A stretch of DNA of 64,000 nucleotides from Anthoceros angustus (Eukaryota; Streptophyta; Anthocerotopsida; Anthocerotales; Anthocerotaceae). The notes beneath the pieces were generated by a model that searched no databases, was not told the DNA's origin, and saw only the letters and a program-made list of their open reading frames with translations. Below are positions 47,889-58,734 of this stretch, piece after piece. Both the position numbers and the translations under genes were made by a program. The stretch spans positions 308,581 through 372,580 of the forward strand of contig MU008158.1 of the NCBI GenBank assembly GCA_010909165.1, read 5' to 3'. How positions within the stretch are numbered: the stretch's first letter is position 1; each line of letters starts with the position of its first letter.

Positions 47889-50100
47889 ATGAACGGGGGT
47901 GCGGGCACGCCTGCTGGAGGTCCTGGTGACGAAGAGGGAGGAGCTCGCATTTCTCCGGACCCGGCCCATGGCGATGCCAGTGCCGAGGGAGGTGTGGACA
48001 GCAGGAGAGCGGACATTCTTGGGAAGCCCCACATCAACTACGCCACAGCGTCGTGGCTGGAGATTTTGAAGAACAGTATGTGGCACGGCGGGTCTGTGTA
48101 CGATGCTTGGCTCACCGCGACGTCGGCTCAGGTGGGTATCGTCATCTCAAGCAACGTCCCCAGCGGGCTGATAGGGACCGGTCCTGGATGGGACGGGATG
48201 GGATGGGATGGGATGGGAGGCACTCATTAGTTGGAGTTGTGGCCTTGTTTAGGTGGGGTCTGTGATTCTCACGCTCCCTTACACTTTGTCTCAAATGGGA
48301 TACGGGTACGGGATTAGCTTCCAATTTTTGTATGGGGCGTTCGGAATCTGGACGGTGTTTCTCCTGTCCTGGTTGTACTCGGAGTTCATTTCGCGGAGAG
48401 CAAGTTCAGGGTTGAATTTCCACGACAGGCATGTGGTGCAGGTGTGGTGGTCGACCCGCGTACTCTGGGTGGTGAAGTTGCAGTTTGTGTGCTTTTTCTG
48501 TTCTGATGGAAATCTGCGTGTCCGTTGCCCTGGAAGTGCCACAGTACCATGAGATCATAGGTGGGTTGGTGGCCAAGTGGGCGGGTAGAGTGGTGGTGAC
48601 CATCAACATGGTGTACCTCATCTTCGCCTGCACCTTGCAGTTGATCGCCTGTTCCAGGTAATGCATGGTTGATTATGCGCCTGAGGTTCAGTGCTAGGGA
48701 GCAGAGGAAGTGCCTGACTGTGTGGATTGAAATTGCCACTGTACAGCAATATCTACTACATGGATGACCGATGGGACAAGAGGCAGTGGCTCTACTTGTT
48801 TGGGGCTATTGCCATTCCGTCAGTGCTTATACCCACGCTCCATAACTTTCGGATCGTGTCCCTGCTCGGCATCCTCACCACCAGCTACACCTCTGCCTAC
48901 TTGACCAGGACCGCATTACATCGTGGCCAGGTTAGTGCTGGCCCAGTGCTTTTCGCACACTGCACTGCAGCATGATGGTAGCTGTGTGTGTGCAGGCGAC
49001 GCTCCTATAACGCAAAGGTCGTGTTGTGGTTGCCAGATCCAACCAGTGACACACCAGGGGCCCAAGGACCTGGTGCAGTTCTTCTCGGGTGCCACAAACA
49101 TCCTATTCGCCTACGGAAGCCACGGACTGGCTGTGTGAGTGACAGGCTTGGATGGCGGCTCTTCTGTTAACAAGACGCTGTTTTTCATACCGCTCTTTCT
49201 CGGAACGGTGGTCTGATCTGTTTTCTGTGATGGCTGGCTTCTGTAGAGAGATCATGGAGGCTATGTGGAAGCCTAAGAACTACAAATACGCCTACACAGC
49301 TGCAGTGGCTTACACTTACCTGCTCACCCTGCCGGACTCCATATCCGTGTACTGGGCCTACGGGGACTACATGCTTACACACTCCAATGCTTTCGCAGTT
49401 CTGCCTCCTTCCCCCGAGAAAAATGTGGCCATCATCGCCATGATTCTGCACCAGGTGAGTCCAGTCTTGTGGTTGCTCAAGAGGCTGGCTGGCTGGCTGG
49501 CTGGCTGGCATTTTCGATTCTGTGGCACCCACTCATCATGCTGCTGCCGCCTGTTGCATGCAGCTGGCCTCCTTCATGACCAATATCATGCCCATCTTCT
49601 TCTTTTGGGAGAAGGTGCTAGGAATCCACACATCCAAGAACGTGTACTGGCGGCGGTCCTTCAGCAGAATCCCCATCGTCCTGATCGTGTGGTTCTTCGC
49701 CCTCGCCATACCCTTCTTCGGCCCTATCAACTCCATGATGGGAGCTTTCCTGATTTCCTTCACCGTGTACATCATTCCCAGCGCCTCCTTCTTGTACTTA
49801 TACCGAACTCCGAAGGCCCGTCAGGTAGTAACCTGCCAGCTGCCCCGCTTCCCACGCTCATCTGCCGCTCTGCTGTGCACTCACCAGCGTTGTGGTTCCG
49901 TGCAGGCATCCGTCTGGAAACCTCCGCTGTTCCTGACCTGGAACATTTTGTTTGTCATCTGTGTGATCCAAGCGCTTTGGGTTTTCGTGGTCGGCTTTGG
50001 TTTTGGAGGTTGGGCCAGCGGTACCAACTTCATCCGACAGATTCATAACTTTGGCTTGTTCGACGCATGCTATCAGTGCCCTACTAAGACAAAACCTTAA
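47889..50100 (+). CDS. LAX: AUX1/LAX auxin influx carrier
   Basis: Eight exons: 47889-48131, 48253-48441, 48545-48657, 48747-48930, 49037-49134, 49247-49454, 49564-49824, 49906-50100; 1491 nt, 496 aa. After a 75-residue Gly/acidic N-terminus comes the family signature LWHGGSVxDAW as MWHGGSVYDAWLTA. Membrane segments follow, with SVILTLPYTLSQMG, FACTLQLIACSSNIYYM, FSGATNILFAYGSHGLAVEIMEAMWKP, SVYWAYGDYMLTHSNAF, FFGPINSMMGAFLISFTVYI and GFGFGGWASGTNFIRQIHNF. All align in order with Arabidopsis AUX1 as I recall it. It is a plasma-membrane proton symporter for IAA. The leader at 47817-47885 has short GAGTGCC(T/C) tandem repeats. The exon 5 acceptor (49036) was picked because it restores family sequence. 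Confidence 0.93.
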
Positions 50101-50612
50101 CTTTGTCTGTGCCTAAACCTACACTGTGTCAGCAGCTATTCGTTACTAATTCACTTTGCTTAACTTTGATCCCTGGGCCATTGTGGATGGGCCTACTGAA
50201 GGGTTGTCCATCAGTCATTGGTGCCAGCGCAGATATGGGAGTCCACTTCGTTTACACAGTGCACGTGTCCCAAGGGGCGTATCTTATTTCAGGCCTGACT
50301 CATTCCAGCGTGATGCCCTTGGCAAAAAGAGACGCTGCTGGCAGGCAAGGAGGTCAGCAATCCTTTGAAGGATGCCGGTTGTTAGTCATCTCTTGGCCTA
50401 CATACAACACTAGCCAGACTTCAGCTAATTTCTAGAGGGCCAACATCGACAAATTGTTACATTACAGGCACCTACAGTCTTCCCACAGGCACACTAAGAA
50501 TACAAAATCTTTACACAAAAATGGGAGGGAAGAGGTGAAGCAGCAACATCATTTGCAGCAACAGAGCTGTTGCCGAACATGTAGTTCAAAGGGAAGCAGA
50601 AATCCACAGCGC
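50101..50612. other. Convergent 3' flanks of LAX and ATP synthase gamma
   Basis: The two genes end tail to tail here, so the stretch should hold both 3' UTRs. No other feature seen. Confidence 0.4.
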
Positions 50613-51776
50613 TTAAGATGCGTTAGCACCAGCAACAATCTCCAAGATCTCTCCCGTGATCTTAGCTTGCCTTTGCCTATTGTACGAGATGGACAGGTTC
50701 TTCTTCAAGTCCGCAGCATTGTCACTAGCATTGTTCATGGCATTCATCCGAGCTGCCAGCTCGCTGGCGATCGACTCCTGGAGTGCACGCAGGATCTGAC
50801 TGTTCAAATACAGCGGCAACAACGCGTCCAATATCTGCACGGGTTCCTGCTCAAACTGCAAAACTCCAGTGAACTCCGGGGTGGGAGTCCTCACGGTTTC
50901 CCTCTCCACGCTGAATTTACCTTCCTTGGTGGTCAGGCGGAACATCTCATCATCGGCAGCATCCACGCAGTTGCCGTTGATGTCACAAACCTCTCCTTGA
51001 GGGGACAAAGGCAACAGAGTGTGAATCACGGGGTCAGACTTGACCAAGGACACGAACTTGGTATAGAGAAGCTCCACCTTGTCCACCTCCTCGCTCACAA
51101 ACAGAGAAAACAGCTCATCGGCAATAACCTGCGCATCCCTAGTGGTAGGAGCGTTCCCGGCATCCAAGAACTTGTCAACCGGGATATGCTCCCGTCTCTT
51201 GAAGTAGGTGTTTCCCTTCTTGCCAATGCTGACTACGGTGAAGGCAACCCCTATTTTCCTCAGCTCCTTCATCCTCTCCTCCGCCTTCTTCAACACATAG
51301 TTGTTGAATCCACCGCACAGTCCCCTGTCCCCTGTGAGCACCACAAGCGCAATCTTCTTCACGGGACGCACTTGCGTGAGCGGGATATCAATGTCCTCGT
51401 TCTGCAGCTGTGAGTTCACGTTGAACAGAACCTTCACCAGGTTCTCGGAGAAGGGACGGCCGTTCACCACGGCCTCCTGCGCCCGCCGCACCTTGGCCGC
51501 GGCCACCAGCTTCATGGCGTCCGTGATCTTCTGCGTGTTCTTCACAGTGGCGATACGGTCTCGCAAGTCCTTCAGACTGCATACCGTCACGGCACGCCCC
51601 GCAGGCCGCTTGCTCTCCAGCTCCGCGCCAAGGTCGCATACCTCCGAGGTGCGCAGCGCCAGCGAGCGGCTGGACAGGCCTTCAAAGGAGCCGAAAGCCT
51701 TCTTGCCGCCGCTCTGCCTCTGCGGGGCGGCAGTGGCCATCGACAGGGATGAGGCACAAGCCATGGCTGCCGCCAT
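50613..51776 (-). CDS. ATPC1: Chloroplast ATP synthase gamma subunit
   Basis: Intronless 387-aa protein. A transit peptide of about 60 residues (MAAAMACASSLSMATAAPQ) precedes the mature start (SLKDLRDRIATVKNTQKITDAM). It contains LVVLTGDRGLCGGFN and the C-terminal helix LKKNLSISYNRQRQAKITGEILEIVAGA. The redox loop EVCDINGNCVDAADDE carries the two cysteines that form the thioredoxin-controlled disulfide in green plants, so light activation should work as in spinach. The gamma subunit is the rotating shaft of CF1 on the thylakoid. A single-exon gene is notable beside intron-rich neighbours; it could be ancestral or a retrocopy, but the frame is intact. Confidence 0.96.
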   Translation of the reverse strand: MAAAMACASSLSMATAAPQRQSGGKKAFGSFEGLSSRSLALRTSEVCDLGAELESKRPAGRAVTVCSLKDLRDRIATVKNTQKITDAMKLVAAAKVRRAQEAVVNGRPFSENLVKVLFNVNSQLQNEDIDIPLTQVRPVKKIALVVLTGDRGLCGGFNNYVLKKAEERMKELRKIGVAFTVVSIGKKGNTYFKRREHIPVDKFLDAGNAPTTRDAQVIADELFSLFVSEEVDKVELLYTKFVSLVKSDPVIHTLLPLSPQGEVCDINGNCVDAADDEMFRLTTKEGKFSVERETVRTPTPEFTGVLQFEQEPVQILDALLPLYLNSQILRALQESIASELAARMNAMNNASDNAADLKKNLSISYNRQRQAKITGEILEIVAGANAS

Positions 51777-52338
51777 CTCTTCTGCTACAGCTGCTGCTCA
51801 ACGAAACGCCAAAATGCAGCAACGCGCAGAATTTAGTCACACAGCCAGATCATCCACATTCGCAGCGGTTCCCCAGAAATGCCAAGGATCCGCTACCAGT
51901 CCTGCCTAACCCGTTCAAGACTGAAGAGACGGACAAGTGCTCTCTGCATCCCCCTCGGTTGAAAAGGAGCCTCACAGGGGATATCGAACGGATAAGAAAA
52001 CCACGGACCGCCGGTGACGGGTCACAGATATTGTTTCACCGCCGGTCGACAGTCATTGCAATACGTTTACAATTAGATGATGTAAAACAATCCGCCAGGG
52101 GATCTTTTCCCGTCTATTCTTCCTGATCAGTGGATTTCTTATCCGTCACCCATAGGATACATATGGGATGCTTCCATTCAATTCAGCGTGTGTATTTTGA
52201 GGTTATGATATGTGCTTAAACTAATGTATAAAAGGTTAGGCTAATATATAAAAGCTTTTTGTAATTAGGAAGTAAGATTATCTACTATACAGATTAGTTA
52301 GATGGGCGAGGTGAGGTTACGTAAGTAGACTTGAGGTT
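51777..52338. other. Intergenic, ATP synthase gamma promoter side
   Basis: The first 200-300 bp should be the promoter and leader of the gamma subunit gene. A short tandem pair, AAAAGGTTAGGCTAATATATAAAAG, occurs near 52228-52255. No other gene. Confidence 0.4.
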
Positions 52339-52836
52339 GAGCTCATAAGGAGAGTGAATAGATCACCGCAAATTTTCCTCAAGCTTTTTTACAGTAGTAC
52401 CCAAGTAGTTAATAGTTGAGATGAGTTGGATGGTAAGTACTCCACTCGTAAGAATCATTGTAAGGCCAACACCCCACGAAAAGATGTTGAATTAGTTGAT
52501 AGTTGAGGCGAGGTGGATGGTAAGTACTCTACTTGTAACAATCATGAGGCCATTGTTGTAAGGCCAACACCCTAAGAAAAGATGTTGGAGCTCATAAGGA
52601 GAGTGAATAGATCACCGCAAATTTTCCTCAAGCTTTTTTACAGTAGTACCCAAGTAGTTAATAGTTGAGATGAGTTGGATGGTAAGTACTCCACTCGTAA
52701 GAATCATTGTAAGGCCAACACCCCACGAAAAGATGTTGAATTAGTTGATAGTTGAGGCGAGGTGGATGGTAAGTACTCTACTTGTAACAATCATGAGGCC
52801 ATTGTTGTAAGGCCAACACCCTAAGAAAAGATGTTG
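52339..52836. repeat. Two head-to-tail copies of a 249-bp unit
   Basis: Copy 1 is 52339-52587 and copy 2 is 52588-52836. They read the same along their length. Each starts GAGCTCATAAGGAGAG and ends AAGAAAAGATGTTG. Each unit is itself built of two related halves (AGTTGAGATGAGTTGGATGG and AGTTGAGGCGAGGTGGATGG, each followed by GTAAGTACTC and GCCAACACCC). The near identity implies a very recent duplication or a collapsed or expanded assembly. Confidence 0.9.
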
Positions 52837-54320
52837 GAGCTTGTCAATAGCACGACGACGATAGCGTACAACAGAGCGAGATGGATGAAGAGAGAGCCAT
52901 GTAGAGAAGAGAAAGATGGACAATACGAGTACATTGCATACCAGCCCAAGTCGCTTAGTTATTATAAGTAAGTCAAACTGATCACCTTGAAAGGACTCAC
53001 ACTTTGTTAAGTACTTTCTCATGTTAGCTGCAACCTCTGCCAATGTTGCTGAATTGAATATGCTAAACCTCTGAATTTGCTATTGACGAAGAAGAAGAAG
53101 AATATATTAAGGGGGCTCAAACCTTAGGTCCGGTGGTCAAACGGGAATCCCGTTTGATCGCCAAAATAGGCTCTGTAAGTTCGTCCAGGATGTTGGAGAT
53201 GAGACCCGTTTAGGGTGCCCCGTTTTCCACAAACCAGGAAATGGTAAGAACCCATTTATCAAAAATCCCGTTTGTCACCACTTGAGTTAGGGTTTGTATG
53301 AGGGTTCTTCAATTTGAATTCTGTGGCGCTCATCTTCGTCTACTTTATAAAATGCCTTCTGTAAGTCAGCGGCATCAAGTGTTGGAGGTGGTGGCCCAAG
53401 TGGTAGATTTGAGTTTCTTGATGGAAGAGGACAACTCTTACTTGGAAGGTGCTAGCGGTGAGAAAGAAACCAACAAGCTTTTACTTAAGAGCTTCGAATA
53501 CGCAGATTTGTTTAGTGATGACCCATTGTGGTACTACTTTTGCTGACGGCCAGCCGGGCATACACTGATCCCGTGCCATTGTGGTATGGGATCCGTTCCC
53601 AAGGAATAATCCTCCCGTTTGCTTGCGATCTCCTACTCGGCTCACCTAACTTACCCTTTGTCTGCGTTCGGCTACCCGCTAACAGCCTCCAGCTGCGGTC
53701 GACAGCGTCCACCTCGCGCGCCTTCCTCGTGCGGACTCTACCAGGCAGCATCGGAGCACCAAGGCGTATGGTCGGAGGATCCAGGGTTCGTATTACCCAC
53801 TACACCCCTAGAGTCTGTATCACTCACCTGGTTACAACCGCGCGATTTACGTTGCGTCTCACCGGTACATTACCGTAAAGGCCCGGTATGCCAAACGTTT
53901 AAGGACTCGTTCTCGTCCCAAGATTCTCTCTCTCTTTCTCTCTTGGCTCCTTCGTCGTTCCCCTCTTGTTGTCCTCGTCCTCACCAAGGGGTGCCTTGTT
54001 GAAATTGCGTGTCCCGGTGTGTGTGGGTTGCAGCACCTCTGCGTTTAAGGTCACCATCCGCCCACCAGCCTCCACGCCTCCTCGGCGACTAGTTAACTAC
54101 ACCTGCCCGGCTCGGGATCCCGCCGAGTGCAGGGGTCCCGATTTCTCCACACCTGCACTCACCACCACCCTTTAGGGTTCGTCACCAGAACTTGGATAAT
54201 TCTCCGAGTAGTCCTTTCTTGAGCACTACGTGGGCTCTGAGCACTCTGTATTCCCGTCTCCAAAGGTTCTCTGCAACCGCGCTCGTCACTTGTTGAGCTG
54301 CTCCAGAGCTCCTCTAGCAG
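52837..54320. other. Intergenic, possible repeat-derived DNA
   Basis: Starts with (GAA)n at about 53086-53100, then a self-complementary AAACGGGAATCCCGTTT at 53140-53156. No recognised gene. A frame at 53298-53546 (MRVLQFEFCGAHLRLLYKMP) is open but unrecognised. Confidence 0.3.
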
Positions 54321-54329
54321 CTCTAGCAA

Positions 54330-54660
54330 CATCTCGAAGCCGTTAGAGGCACGCTGGCTCTTAGCCGCTTCTCGTTAGCTCGCTCTGTCTCCTGCTCCCT
54401 TCGCAGGGTGGCCAATCGTCCTGCCAAGGCCTGGGATTCTCCTTCCGCCCTTCGCAGACGGACTAGCAACTTCTGCTCCTCTTTCTTCCAGTGTTACTGG
54501 TCTGTCACCCTCTGGCTCAGGACCGCCATGTCCTTCTCCAATCGATCCCGGTAGTTCAATCAAACGATTGGCATCGGCTAACTCCTTCTCAAGCTTTGCG
54601 ATGTCCAATTCCTTGCTTCGCCGATGACTCTCCTCTATTGCAGTCACAACAGCTCCATTC
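54330..54660 (-). pseudogene. Coiled-coil gene remnant, unrecognised
   Basis: The minus strand reads AIEESHRRSKELDIAKLEKE and LADANRLIEL, then, after frame changes, KKEEQKLLVRLRRAEGESQ and LATLRREQETERANEKRLRAS. The heptad-like charged pattern continues across at least one frameshift, so this looks like a decayed coiled-coil protein (for example a retroelement gag-type region or a host gene). No family can be named. Confidence 0.3.
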
Positions 54661-55536
54661 GTTTGTCAAAGCCCGGGTAAGCAGCTGCCTCATGGAAGCG
54701 ATGAAGCGACAGTTATGCACTAAGTTAGTAATCACTTGCTACCCCATCACAGCGTCATGATCGCAAATGGTGTCTTCCCCGCAGATTTGCAGGCTCCATT
54801 CCCCCAGCAACACTCCTTTCAAACCGATCCATGACCTATCACAGCCATTACGAAGAGTGGGATCCAAATCGAAACTAAAGTGAGCTTGGTATAGGTCATG
54901 AGCTCCAAAGGCAACTCCCCTTCCAATCCCGCATAGCCCGGCAGGTCGATGTGGATGAGGTTGGTTAGAGTGCATAGCTGCGGGGAAATCGTTTTCCTTC
55001 CAGGTTAGCCTCTCCAAGCTGGCAAAGTTCCCGACGCAAGCCCTGATGCTACCATCGAACAACCAAGTTGAAACTGAGATGCAAAACCTCGCAACTTGTG
55101 CGGCATTGTCGGGAAAGCTCCCTTCCCAAGTAAACCACTCGATATGTTCCATTTGCGCAACCGACACCCTTCCAGGAGCACATTAACGTACGCAGTGGTA
55201 CCGCGAGTATGCGGAAGATCATCGGAAAATGAGAGGAACTGGATTGAGACTCACAAAGATGTGAGAGTGAAGAGAAAGTGGCCCAAACCCTTGGCATCTA
55301 CATCTGCTTGGAGTTGCAAAATATGCTTTTCCTTTGCACATGTTGAAAGTTTTGGAGTACCGAGTCCCAGTGCGAGGTCTAACTCAGTACCGAAGCCAAG
55401 TCTGAAAGTATCGAGACTATTCTCACGCCCACCCTCAAATTTTGAAGCTCCTCACCGCATCGATCTAACTGCCTCGACACACAAACTAGTTACATGTCAA
55501 TGATTTGTTGCCCTTGTCTTGACCACCGATGAGACA
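54661..55536. other. Unassigned sequence between coiled-coil remnant and LTR element
   Basis: A minus-strand open frame at 54739-55167 (WLFDGSIRACVGNFASLERL) continues the coding-like character but is unrecognised. Probably transposon-derived. No other feature is supported. Confidence 0.25.
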
Positions 55537-57296
55537 TGTTGAACATAATGCAGGGAAACCAACTCATAAGCACAACACGTAATCCCTGTGCATAGACACA
55601 TAAGAGCAAACACACGACGAAGACAAGAGAATACAAACTGTGTATTGAATTATGAGAGTGTGCGAAGGCATAAAACATGTCTGTAAAAGGAGGAGTCGTG
55701 TCTGTTCGGATCGTGTCTCTTACGATGGTGCCTATTCAGAACGATGAGCATCATGATATGAACTGGTTTCACACACCCCCCTTGAAGCGAGATGATCTGA
55801 CCCTACTAGAAAAGGCAGCCTATGTTACAGTCGTTATTGCAATTTTATGTTACACTTCCAAATTGCAACATGCTATGTAGGCTTGGTATTAAGTTTGACA
55901 CTATTCCCTTCTCATGCTGTCACCATCTTAGCACGAACCTGGCTCTCTCTCATCATCTCACCCTCCTGAGTACACCCTCTCTCTCACAAGCATTGTTCGT
56001 GATTTCAAACATATACTATGAAAACCTGCTTATGTTACAGTCCTTTGTTACAATTTCATGTAACACTTTCCATTTGCAACACGCATTAAGTGAGTTGGCT
56101 TGGCATTAAGTTTGTGATTTTCTTCTCCACCTTCTCTCATCATCTTAACAACCTGCCTTTGGTCTCTCCTTTCACCTCATACTCCTAGTTAATGCTCCAG
56201 TATGACACCCATTTTATAATTTTTCCCTCTTTGTGTTGCAACATGACTGTGACAATGAGCTCCCCTCCCACACTACTATTTTATTCTTCCCCTCTTGCTT
56301 TTCCTACATGATAGTAACCAGGAACTCTATCTCTCTCCCTGTGGTTATCATTCTCTTCCCATTTTTCCTCCTTTGCATAGCTATGCATTTATAATCTACC
56401 TTCCCTCTTCAATGCACCCTTGTGTCCACATCTGGTTTTGTTTTTAAGCTCCACATACACAATTGAAAACTCTTGTTTTTACTTAATTATGTATAGTAGA
56501 ATTCTAGATTATTTATATGTCTATCTATATATACGGTTGCAGGTCGACTTGTTGTGTATATTCCTATATATCTATATGACTGAAACACATATTTATATAT
56601 GTATATATATATATTTATACTTATATATACTTGTAACCTAAATATAATATTATTTGCCTATGTCTAAGTTCATGGGCACGAGGGGGGAGAGGAGGAGGAG
56701 GAGGAGAGGAGGAGGAGGAGGAGGGGAGAGGAGGAGGAGGAGGGGAGAGGAGGAGGAGGAAGAGGAGGAGAGGAGGAAGAGGAGAGGCAAGGAGGAAAAG
56801 AGGGAGAAGGATCTGAGGTAGAGGAGGAGGAGGAGGAGTAGGAGGAGGAGGAGGAGGAGGAGGAGAGGGAAGGAGGAGGAGGAGGAGAGGGAAGGAGGAG
56901 GAGGGGGAAAGTGAAAAGACAGGAGGGGAGATAATAAGAAGGAGGAAGGGAAGATGGAAAAGAAGATGAGCAAGAAGAGGGGGAGAGGGGAAGGAAGAGG
57001 AGGGGGAGATGGGGAGGAGTATTCCATAGGGTAATAGTAGACACATGAGAACATGAGAGCAAACACACAAGAGAATACAAACTGTGTATTGAATTATACA
57101 AACTGTGTATTGAATTATGAGAGTGTGCGACGGCATAAAACATGTCTGTACAAGGAGGAGTCGTGTTAAATTATGAGAGTGTGCGAAGGCATAAAACATG
57201 TCTGTACAAGGAGGAGTCGTGTCTGTTCGGATCATGTCTCTTACGATGGTGCTTATTCAGAACGACGAGCATCATGACACGAACTGGTTTCACACA
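55537..57296 (-). mobile_element. LTR-retrotransposon remnant (copia-like LTRs, no pol)
   Basis: Two related terminal blocks in direct orientation: 55537-55775 and about 57040-57296. On the minus strand the left block begins TGTGTGAAACCAGTT and ends TTCAACA (TG...CA). Directly before it on minus is a polypurine tract (AAGGGGGGTG), as expected next to a 3' LTR. The right block has the same TGTGTGAAACC start but two internal duplications (about 21 bp and 50 bp), and its end is lost. The 1.26-kb interior has no recognisable gag or pol and contains a long purine tract. It is non-autonomous or heavily deleted. Confidence 0.6.
56676..57020 (+). repeat. 345-bp polypurine (GAG/GGA) tract
   Basis: Nearly pure A/G on the plus strand, mostly GAGGAGGAG and GGGGAGAGGAGG units, with few interrupting pyrimidines. 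It lies in the interior of the LTR remnant. The long spurious minus-strand frames here (poly Ser/Pro/Leu) are products of this tract, not genes. Confidence 0.9.
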
Positions 57297-57500
57297 ATCC
57301 CGGGCACTGAGAGACTGTTGTTCTTTGAGCTCAATTCACGCCCTCCTTTACAAGTGTAAAGAGCTCAATTCACGCCCTCCTTTACAAGTGTTTACACTGT
57401 TCAAGCCTGTTCAAATTTAAGCCAGAAAAGGTCATCCCAAAGCGCAGACGGAAGGGAAGCGATTCACAAGATTGCCCTTATTGACTATTGACGGGATGGT
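57297..57500. repeat. Short flank with a 29-bp tandem duplication
   Basis: GAGCTCAATTCACGCCCTCC followed by TTTACAAGTGT occurs twice in succession at about 57328-57391. The rest is unremarkable 3' flank of the next gene. Confidence 0.7.
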
Positions 57501-58734
57501 TCAAGGTCTTGCATGAGAAGACAACAGGTGGTTGATTGAAAACATACTGTCACTCCCTTGCTGGAGGGGGCTATCACTTTCTAGTTTTAGTCCTGTGAGA
57601 ATCCCTGGTTTGCCAGCTTGAGGGTCGCCCTGCAACATACTAGCCACCTCATTTAAACCGGGAATCTTGTGATATTTGGGTAGCTGTGGTTCATCCTTGT
57701 CTCCACCAAAAATATTTTGAATGCATTCTATGGGGTTTGATATCTTCTTCTGCAGCTTCATCACGAAAGACACTGTTCCAAAACGCCAGATGGCGGTGGT
57801 GACAACCATAAACCCGAGAACCCAATGCGTCAATCTGTTTTGCTTCTGCACCACTTTGGCTAACTCGCCACATTCCAAAGAATGGAAGGCCTGAGATCCA
57901 ACTTGGTTGTCCACATCCAGGTTACTGTTGGTGGCCACTTCCAGATGTTCGGATGCACTTTTGAGATACATACAAGTTATCGGAGCTGAGGTCAACATTC
58001 TCACCAACGACTCCATCACAGCAGAATTCTCACTCACGGAGACAGCGGCCGCCTTCGCTGCGTCAGCTGCTGCCATCGCTGCGTGGGCAACTGCTTCCAC
58101 AGCTTCCCTCAAGGTCCGTTCCGTAACTGTAGGACCGGCTTCCTGCTCGGGCTTTTCGTTTCTGTCTTGAAGCTGCCGACCATTGCTACCAACGGAGGGC
58201 AGCCAATCTGGCTCTCTGAGTCTCTTCTCAGATCGTAAAACTTTGACCTATTCCCAGCAACACAGCAGTCAGCGACAGAACCTCTGAACAGGGCATCACA
58301 AGATTAGTTTCAGACGCTACCGCGGGCAGAAGTAGCAAATGAAAACAGCAACCCACAACTTGTCAGACGAAACATCCGGAAGCGGCAAGAAACAATCGAA
58401 GGTGAATTGCCAGCAAACTCACAGCACCACGGTTTTTGTGCCTTCCAAATACCTGCTGTATCAGTTTCTTCAGTATATCGTCGTTTCTCTGTTCATGTTG
58501 TGGGTCCTCTGGTTCAAGGGCGTTGTCAGACACCGAATCTCTGACGTATATATTTCTCCTTGGCAGCTGCAGCTGAGAGTTCTCCTCTCGCAGAACACGC
58601 ACAATGGCAGACTCCATGAGAATCAGGTCCTCTGGTTCACATTCCTCCACTAACTTACTAGTGTCATCTTCCAAGTGAAAGGAGGAGTAGACACTTCCCA
58701 ACTCTCCGGGAGCCTCTGTGCCATGTGAACTCAT
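57501..58734 (-). CDS. Unrecognised plant membrane protein, copy A
   Basis: Two exons: 58734-58453 and 58247-57501 (342 aa from MSSHGTEAPGE). The first encodes an acidic head (LVEECEPEDLILMESAIVRV), LPRRNIYVRDSVSD and ILKKLIQQ. The second encodes VKVLRSEKRLREPDWLPSVG, an Ala-rich amphipathic stretch (EAVAHAAMAAADAAKAAAVS), one hydrophobic segment (LTHWVLGFMVVTTAIW) and a polar tail (ISNPIECIQNIFGG). I do not recognise the family; one membrane span near residue 230 is the main visible trait. Compared with copy B, its upstream coding region is broken (TAG at 58969-58971 and a frameshift near 58770). The start at 58734 would therefore be secondary, or copy A is a pseudogene at its 5' end. Confidence 0.65.

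Noticed and set aside
55537-55775. Small ORF MSVKGGVVSVRIVSL... as a short protein gene
   Set aside because: It lies across an LTR-like terminal repeat and recurs in altered form in the other LTR.
56621-57235. Long minus-strand frames rich in Ser, Pro and Leu
   Set aside because: They are translations of a simple purine tract; low complexity and present in several frames.
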